Assembly (NCBI GenBank): GCA_025350425.1
Contig: JANXXW010000071.1
Location: 1-6,663, forward strand
Direction of reading: 5' to 3'
Length of the DNA: 6,663 nt
Source: Rhodospirillales bacterium
Lineage (GTDB): Bacteria > Pseudomonadota > Alphaproteobacteria > Acetobacterales > Acetobacteraceae
Shown: positions 1 through 4,519 of the stretch, piece by piece
Position numbering within the stretch: position 1 is the first letter of the stretch
How the letters are laid out: each line of letters starts with the position of its first letter
Notes under the pieces: model-generated
Databases searched by the model: none
Seen by the model: the letters and a program-made list of their open reading frames with translations, nothing else
What the model was told of the DNA's origin: nothing
Made by a program: the position numbers and the translations under genes

Positions 1-522
1 TTGAACCTCGCGGAGGAGGCGGCCATCGCATCGGTCCATCGCCTTCGCCTGTTGCGCGCCGCATGGGGCCACGACAACGAACCACTCACGGTGCAGCAGT
101 TGAAGAAACTCTCACCGGGCTTTCGGCATCGCCGCCTGAACGTCCATCTGGACGATATCGACCCGACAACGAGTTTCACGGCTGACGGGGCTCGGTTGGT
201 GCTGAATGTCATGTTGCTGGGCGTGGAATGCCTACCGTTCGGCGGCGTGCTTGCGTTGCGCGGTGACGCGTCGCGGGAGCTACTGGTCTCTATTTGCGGC
301 CCAAATGCCGCCTGGACTCCGGGGTTTCCCACCTGCCTCACCGGCCCGGCAGCAGCCTGGGCGCATCTGGCGCAAGGAGACGACACCGAAACCAGCGGCT
401 TACAATGCGCCCTGACCGCATTGATCGCCCACGATTCCGGGCTTGGCATATCGGTCCTGATGGCGCGCGAAGCCGAAGCCGCGCCTCCGCTCTTGCTGCG
501 TCTTACCCGCCGGGATGAATGA
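1..522 (+). CDS. chpT: ChpT-like histidine phosphotransferase, 5' end cut by the window edge
   Basis: Reading frame 1 is open from the first base and gives 173 residues. The gene almost certainly starts further left. The visible part begins inside what looks like the second helix of the dimerisation/phosphotransfer hairpin (residues 4-23, ending RLLRAAWG). A linker follows (LTVQQLKKLSPGF, 29-41), then a degenerate kinase-like ATPase fold with LVLNVMLLGVECLPFGG at 66-82, GPNAAW at 100-105 and an alanine/leucine-rich helix at 133-146. This order matches the Caulobacter ChpT pattern as I remember it: helix ending in R-x-AFG, then an LNIAQIAASALPAGG-like helix, then a GPRA turn. ChpT passes phosphate from the sensor kinase CckA to CtrA and CpdR in the cytoplasm. 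The phosphorylated histidine sits in the first helix, so it is off the left edge, and roughly 50 residues are missing. No ATP-binding G-boxes are seen, as expected for ChpT. The TTG at base 1 is not supported as a start. The family assignment rests on remembered similarity. Confidence 0.72.
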   Translation: MNLAEEAAIASVHRLRLLRAAWGHDNEPLTVQQLKKLSPGFRHRRLNVHLDDIDPTTSFTADGARLVLNVMLLGVECLPFGGVLALRGDASRELLVSICGPNAAWTPGFPTCLTGPAAAWAHLAQGDDTETSGLQCALTALIAHDSGLGISVLMAREAEAAPPLLLRLTRRDE

Positions 523-543
523 CCTATATGAAATTCTCAACAA

Positions 544-547
544 AGGA
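544..547 (+). promoter_or_regulatory. Ribosome binding site deciding the start of the small gene
   Basis: AGGA within AAAGGAA lies 7 bases before the ATG at 555. The in-frame ATGs at 519 and 528 have only a GGGA at 512-515, which is 3 and 12 bases away respectively. This site therefore favours the 555 start. Confidence 0.6.
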
Positions 548-554
548 ACGCAGC

Positions 555-806
555 ATGGACGACGCTTCTGGAGCACCCGCCGACCTCAGCCACGCCGGTG
601 CCGTCGTGGACAAGGCAATCGAATACATGATCAGCCAGAATATCAGCTCGATCGCGATTGCCTCGGCGCTTCTCGGTGGCTCCCTCGGACTGCTGGCCCG
701 CAGCGTCGACGATGCCTCGATCGAGGGTATCTTGAGCAACGCCCTGCAGAGTGTCCGCTCCGGCGAGTTACGGCGTGACGCGCCGGACGAACGCCCCGCC
801 CACTAG
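555..806 (+). CDS. Small protein of unknown function downstream of chpT (83 residues)
   Basis: I do not recognise this protein. It has a polar N-terminus (1-12), then a mainly helical stretch (VVDKAIEYMISQNISS, 17-32) that runs into an apolar segment IAIASALLGGSLGLLA (33-48). That segment is short but could be a membrane-associated or transmembrane helix, or a buried helix in a helical hairpin. An acidic/amphipathic helix follows (VDDASIEGILSNALQSV, 51-67), then a charged tail ending in DERPAH. No cysteines, catalytic motif or signal peptide cleavage site are visible. The frame is also open to an upstream ATG at 519, which overlaps the chpT stop as ATGA and would give 95 residues. The ATG at 555 has the better ribosome binding site. 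The same strand and a 32-base gap suggest co-transcription with chpT. The gene ends by overlapping the stop of the converging ABC gene. It is probably real, because it fills the gap exactly and has a plausible protein composition. Confidence 0.6.
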   Translation: MDDASGAPADLSHAGAVVDKAIEYMISQNISSIAIASALLGGSLGLLARSVDDASIEGILSNALQSVRSGELRRDAPDERPAH

Positions 807-2644
807 GCCGCCGCGGCTTCTGGTTGCTCGGCCTGCAGCGCCCACATGCGCGCATAGACCCCGTTACGGGCCAACAGATCCGCGTGCCGCCCACGTTCCG
901 CCACGAGGCCATGATCGAGCACCAGAATCTCGTCGGCGTCGATGACGGTCGAGAGGCGATGGGCGATGGTGAGCGAAGTCCGATGACGGGCGACGGTTCG
1001 CAACGCAATCTGAATTTCCTGCTCGGTCCGCGTGTCGAGCGCGCTGGTGGCCTCGTCCAACACCAAAATGCGCGGGTCCTTCAAGATCGTGCGCGCGATA
1101 GCCACCCGTTGCTTCTCGCCGCCTGACAATTTGAGGCCACGCTCGCCAACCTTGGTCGCGTAACCTTCCGGCAGCCGAAGCACGAAGTCATGCACCTGCG
1201 CCAACCGGGCGGCGTGCTCGATCTGGTCCTGAGTGGCGCCGGGGCGCCCATAGGCGATGTTGTAACGGATCGTGTCGTTGAACAGCACCGTGTCCTGCGG
1301 CACCACGCCGATCGTGGCACGCAGGCTGTCCTGGGTGATATCGCGGAGGTCGTGGCCGTCGATCAGGATGCGGCCGCCAGTCACGTCATAGAAGCGGAAC
1401 AACAGGCGGTTGATGGTCGATTTGCCCGCCCCGGTCGGCCCGACGATGGCAAGAGACTTTCCAGCGGGCACCCGGAAGCTGACGCCCTTCAGGATCTCGC
1501 GATCTGGTCCGTAGCCGAAATGGACATTGTCGAACACCACCTCTCCGGCGGGCCGCTCCGATAGATGCGCCGGCAGCATAAGCGCGTCGGGCTTGTCCGC
1601 CACTTCCTCGTGCTGGCCCAACAGGCGGAACAGCTGCTCCATATCAACCATACCCTGCTTGATCTCGCGATAAACGAAACCGAGAAAGTTAAGTGGCTGA
1701 TACAACTGCATCAGGTAGGTGTTCACCAGTACGAACTTGCCCACGGTCATGGTGCCCGCACGCACGCCGTCCGCCGCCATCAACATGATAAGGGCAAGGC
1801 CGGCCGCGATGATCGCGGCTTGCCCGAAGTTGAGCATGTTCAGCGTTATCTGACTTTTGACCGCGGCCTTTTCGTAGCGCGCCAAAGCATCGTCGAAGCG
1901 CCGGCTCTCATGTGCCTCGTTGCCGAAATACTTGACTGTCTCGTAGTTGAGAAGGCTGTCCACGGCCCGGCTTTGCGCCTCGGTATCCATGTCGTTCATG
2001 ATGCGGCGGAACTTCACCCGCCAGCCGGTGAAGCTGAACGTGAAGGTGAGGTAGAGCACCACGGCGCCCAGGGTGAGCGCCGCATACCGCCAGTCGAACA
2101 ACCGCCACAGAATGACGGTGACGAGAATCACCTCCAGCAAAGTCGGCAGGATGTTGAACACAGCGAGCCGCAGCACCGTCTCGATCCCCGCCGTGCCGCG
2201 TTCCATGGCCCGAGACAGGCCACCGGTCCGGCGGTCGAGGTGGAAGCGGAGCGAGAGGCGATGGATATGCTTGAAAGTGCGGACGCCGACTTTACGGACC
2301 GTGCGCTGCTGGACTGCCGAGAACACAGCGTCCCGCAGCTCTCCGAAGCCGGCCGAGGCGACCCGCAGCAGGCCATAACCGATGATCAGGAATACCGGGA
2401 CCACGACCATGCCGGCGGCTGGGTCCTTGGGCGCCAAAGCATCGACCGCGTGGCTGTAGACCAGCGGCACATAGACGGTCGCCACCTTGGCGAGGATCAT
2501 GAACAGAACCGCCGTCGCTACCCGCACGCGCGCGGCCGGCTCGTTCTTGGGCCATAAAAACGGCAGCAACGATAGAATTGTCTGAAATCCGGATCGTTCC
2601 GTATCTGGTATGACGGCCGTGGGGCCAGAGGCGGCGGTTCTCAT
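803..2644 (-). CDS. Atm1-type ABC exporter (ABCB family half-transporter)
   Basis: This 613-residue fused permease-ATPase is a normal length for bacterial Atm1 homologues. The N-terminal exporter domain has about six membrane helices (roughly 42-62, 78-98, 158-180, 185-206, 273-292, 300-325). The ATPase domain follows, with Walker A GPTGAGKS (402-409), Q-loop Gln450, signature LSGGE (506-510), Walker B ILVLDE (526-531, catalytic Glu531), D-loop SALD (534-537) and switch His562; all are intact. The family hallmarks RTGGLSRAMERG (139-150) and NYETVKYFGNE (233-243) are present. Tyr198, Arg209, Arg213, Asn272 and Gln275 correspond, with a constant offset of three, to the glutathione-contacting residues I recall for Novosphingobium NaAtm1. 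The protein would act as an inner-membrane homodimer exporting glutathione conjugates, metal-glutathione complexes or glutathione persulfides. The ATG at 2644 has only a weak GGA five bases upstream. A general lipid/drug exporter is less likely given these motifs. Confidence 0.93.
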   Translation of the reverse strand: MRTAASGPTAVIPDTERSGFQTILSLLPFLWPKNEPAARVRVATAVLFMILAKVATVYVPLVYSHAVDALAPKDPAAGMVVVPVFLIIGYGLLRVASAGFGELRDAVFSAVQQRTVRKVGVRTFKHIHRLSLRFHLDRRTGGLSRAMERGTAGIETVLRLAVFNILPTLLEVILVTVILWRLFDWRYAALTLGAVVLYLTFTFSFTGWRVKFRRIMNDMDTEAQSRAVDSLLNYETVKYFGNEAHESRRFDDALARYEKAAVKSQITLNMLNFGQAAIIAAGLALIMLMAADGVRAGTMTVGKFVLVNTYLMQLYQPLNFLGFVYREIKQGMVDMEQLFRLLGQHEEVADKPDALMLPAHLSERPAGEVVFDNVHFGYGPDREILKGVSFRVPAGKSLAIVGPTGAGKSTINRLLFRFYDVTGGRILIDGHDLRDITQDSLRATIGVVPQDTVLFNDTIRYNIAYGRPGATQDQIEHAARLAQVHDFVLRLPEGYATKVGERGLKLSGGEKQRVAIARTILKDPRILVLDEATSALDTRTEQEIQIALRTVARHRTSLTIAHRLSTVIDADEILVLDHGLVAERGRHADLLARNGVYARMWALQAEQPEAAAA

Positions 2645-2651
2645 ACGCGTC

Positions 2652-2665
2652 CATGTGGCATGTGG
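2652..2665. repeat. Tandem 7-base repeat CATGTGG x2
   Basis: Two perfect head-to-tail copies of CATGTGG (2652-2658 and 2659-2665) lie 8 bases upstream of the exporter start codon. A 7-base spacing does not match one helical turn. It could be a regulator site or chance. Confidence 0.35.
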
Positions 2666-2681
2666 TAGCTGTGTTTAGTAG

Positions 2682-2698
2682 CCGCCCGCTTGGCGGGG
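2682..2698. other. Short GC-rich hairpin upstream of the Nudix gene
   Basis: CCCGC (2685-2689) pairs with GCGGG (2693-2697) across a 3-base loop. An alternative pairing is CCGCC (2682-2686) with GGCGG (2692-2696). It lies about 28 bases before the Nudix start. The stem is only five pairs and there is no U-tract, so it is not a terminator. It could affect the Nudix leader RNA or mean nothing. Confidence 0.25.
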
Positions 2699-2724
2699 CT
2701 GCCTGTCACCATTAGGTGTTTTCG

Positions 2725-3507
2725 ATGGACCCACGTTTCGCCCGCCACATCGCCGCATGCAACAATGCTGTCTTGCCGGGGGAGCGCCTGCCGTTCCTGA
2801 TCGGTTCGGAGCACGTGGGCTGGGTCAAACCTCCGCTCGCCCTGGCACTGGGTGATTTCACGTCCGTGACCCATCGGGGTGGTGAGATCGTCCTGGCAGC
2901 AGATCGCGCGTCCGACTTTCCCGCCATGGCACTCTCCCTGGTCGAGCGTGGCTTCGGCCGCCGACGCGGCGAGGAGTTCGACGTTCGTGCCGAGCCAGAG
3001 GGTCCCGCGCTCACCCGCATCGACCGGGGCATGTTGCCGAGCTTCGGCATTTCGACCATCGGGGTTCATGTGAACGGCTTGGTGCACCGCGAAGATGGCC
3101 TGCACGTCTGGATCGGGCGCAGGGCTAAGAACAAGCTGCTCGATCCGGGAAAGCTCGATCACATCGTCGCAGGAGGTGTGTGCGCCGGCATGGGTATTTC
3201 TGACACGCTGGTCAAAGAGGCCGAGGAGGAGGCCTGCCTCCCAGCGGCTTTGGCCGAACAGGCCGTCGAGACCGGCCGGGTGAACTACGCCATGGAACGT
3301 GACGAGGGGCTGCGTCGCGACTGGCTGCATTGCTTCGACCTCGACCTTCCAGCCGACTTCGTGCCCCGTTCGGGCGACGGCGAGGTGGAGGCGTTCGAGC
3401 TTTGGCCGATCGAGCGAGCATTCGCGGCGGTGCGGGACACCAACGATTTCAAGTTCAACGTGAATCTGGTGCTGATCGACCTCTTCAGCCGGCTCGGGAT
3501 GTTGTGA
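2725..3507 (+). CDS. Nudix hydrolase of the DUF4743 / thiamine-diphosphate clean-up type
   Basis: With the ATG at 2725 the protein has 260 residues. TAGG at 2713-2716 lies 8 bases before this ATG; a GTG at 2716 would add three residues but overlaps that site. The N-terminal ~115 residues match the DUF4743-like lead domain (FLIGSEHVGWVKPPLA, then FRHR-like acidic/arginine stretches). The Nudix fold follows, with VWIGRRAKNK (128-137) and a Nudix box at 150-172 (GGVCAGMG...KEAEEEACL). The catalytic KEAEEE core is present. Met replaces the first conserved Glu, Lys replaces Arg and Cys replaces the last Gly; similar changes are common in this subfamily as I recall it. The C-terminal pattern (DWLHCFDLDLP, DGEVEAFELW, FKFNVNLVLIDLFSRLG) is typical of the family. 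Yeast and plant relatives hydrolyse oxidised (damaged) forms of thiamine diphosphate to monophosphates. The same role here is inference. It is probably a cytoplasmic, Mg2+-dependent, single-gene unit. Confidence 0.85.
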   Translation: MDPRFARHIAACNNAVLPGERLPFLIGSEHVGWVKPPLALALGDFTSVTHRGGEIVLAADRASDFPAMALSLVERGFGRRRGEEFDVRAEPEGPALTRIDRGMLPSFGISTIGVHVNGLVHREDGLHVWIGRRAKNKLLDPGKLDHIVAGGVCAGMGISDTLVKEAEEEACLPAALAEQAVETGRVNYAMERDEGLRRDWLHCFDLDLPADFVPRSGDGEVEAFELWPIERAFAAVRDTNDFKFNVNLVLIDLFSRLGML

Positions 3508-3511
3508 CTTG

Positions 3512-4510
3512 CTAAAGCCAGCCGCGCCGCTTGAAGAACCAATAAGGCAGGATCGCCGTCGCAGCCATGAGTGCCAGCGCGTAGGGATACCCGTATGCCC
3601 AGCTTAATTCGGGAATATTTTTGAAGTTCATGCCGTAAAGGCTGGCGATCAGGGTGGGCGGCAGGAAGATTACCGAGGCCACAGACAGTATATTTATGAT
3701 GTTGTTTTGCTGGATGTTGATGAAACCGAGGGTTGCGTCTAGCAGGAATGTCGCTTTGGAGGCAAGGTGCCCGTTATGGTCCAGCAAGGCCACGATATCG
3801 CGGGAAACGGTCGCCAGTCTCGCCGGCAGGTCTCCAGCCGCGTGCCCGAGTCCATCCGCCGCCAGAAATGGCACAACCCGGCTGATGGTGTGCAGGCTTT
3901 CGCGGACGCGTGACGCGAGATCGCCGTTGCGGCCGATCTTCTGGAGCACGGGCCGAAGATCGGCGCGGTTGCCGGAACTGGTCGCCGATCCATCGTTCAG
4001 GAAGATGTCGCTGGACAGCGCCTCAAGCTCGTCGCCGACCGTGGCATGGATTTCAGCCGCACGATCGACGATGGCTTCCAGCAAGCCCACCATGACCGCC
4101 TCGCCCGACACGATCTTATCCGCCGTCTTCTCGGCCCGCGCCACGAAGGTCCGGAACGGCAGCGGATCACCGTAGCGCAGCGTCGTCAGCACGTTGTCCT
4201 TCATGATGAAGGTGACATCGACCAACTGCAGCGCGGCGGTGGCGGTTCTACCCACCACCCGGGCGTTCATCACCGAGGCGCCGTTCGCATGGTAGGCGGC
4301 GCTGCTGGCCTCAATCGAACGCATCTCCTCGCGTGAGGGTATGTCCAGGCCCAGCATCGCCTCGACCGCCAATTCCTCCTCGCGTGTGGGATCGACGAGG
4401 TCGATCCACGACGCGTCGATCAAGGCAAGGTTGTCTCCCGAACATTGGAGCTTTCGCAGCACGCCCTGGTGGACGCCGTACGCGTTCAACATCGGCAATG
4501 GCGCCGGCAA
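3512..4510 (-). CDS. corA: CorA family magnesium (cobalt/nickel) channel
   Basis: The protein has 332 residues, a usual CorA length. Residues 1 to ~250 form the large cytoplasmic funnel domain. Two membrane helices follow near the C-terminus (about 271-291 and 305-326). The selectivity signature YGMNF sits at 292-296 (GMN 293-295; bases 3626-3634), followed by the periplasmic loop KNIPEL and a basic cytoplasmic tail KRRGWL, all classic for CorA. It would form an inner-membrane homopentamer that takes up Mg2+. The start is TTG at 4510. AAGGA (4515-4519) lies four bases before it, partly inside the stop codon of the upstream oxidoreductase gene. The first in-frame ATG (codon 7, 4490-4492) has no ribosome binding site. 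The 7-base gap implies co-transcription and translational coupling with the upstream gene. ZntB-type zinc transporters share GMN, but the loop and tail favour CorA. Confidence 0.93.
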   Translation of the reverse strand: MPAPLPMLNAYGVHQGVLRKLQCSGDNLALIDASWIDLVDPTREEELAVEAMLGLDIPSREEMRSIEASSAAYHANGASVMNARVVGRTATAALQLVDVTFIMKDNVLTTLRYGDPLPFRTFVARAEKTADKIVSGEAVMVGLLEAIVDRAAEIHATVGDELEALSSDIFLNDGSATSSGNRADLRPVLQKIGRNGDLASRVRESLHTISRVVPFLAADGLGHAAGDLPARLATVSRDIVALLDHNGHLASKATFLLDATLGFINIQQNNIINILSVASVIFLPPTLIASLYGMNFKNIPELSWAYGYPYALALMAATAILPYWFFKRRGWL

Positions 4511-4514
4511 CTCA

Positions 4515-4519
4515 TCCTT
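4515..4519 (-). promoter_or_regulatory. Ribosome binding site for corA, overlapping the upstream stop codon
   Basis: On the minus strand AAGGA shares its first two A residues with the TAA stop (4518-4520) of the oxidoreductase gene. It is followed after four bases by TTG. The spacing is short, but no other candidate exists, and it supports a coupled TTG start. Confidence 0.5.

Larger units (their letters stand above)
2645..2724. promoter_or_regulatory. Divergent intergenic region between the exporter and Nudix genes
   Basis: About 80 bases separate the two divergent start codons, so both promoters should lie here or reach into the coding starts. I could not find a convincing -35/-10 pair with normal spacing for either direction. 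The region holds a tandem 7-base repeat and a short GC-rich hairpin, listed separately. Its role as a promoter region is inferred from gene orientation only. Confidence 0.45.

Noticed and set aside
1..3. TTG at base 1 as a true start codon of the chpT-like gene
   Set aside because: The frame is open to the edge, and the protein starts in the middle of a helix that normally has about 50 residues before it.
519..554. Upstream ATG starts (519, 528) for the small gene
   Set aside because: Their only ribosome-binding candidate is badly spaced, while the ATG at 555 has AGGA at 7 bases. Kept as an alternative, since the ATGA overlap could allow re-initiation.
1565..2557. A long + strand open frame (330 residues) opposite the exporter's membrane domain
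   Set aside because: It is the complement of a clearly conserved ABC gene. Its protein is His/Gln/Arg-rich with no recognisable domain, as expected for an antisense frame in GC-rich DNA.
2682..2698. Hairpin as a Rho-independent terminator
   Set aside because: Only five base pairs, no U-tract, and it lies between two divergent starts where no transcript should end.
2641..3330. A - strand open frame (229 residues) opposite the Nudix gene
   Set aside because: It lies against a recognisable Nudix protein with its motifs, it overlaps the exporter start, and it has no domain signature.
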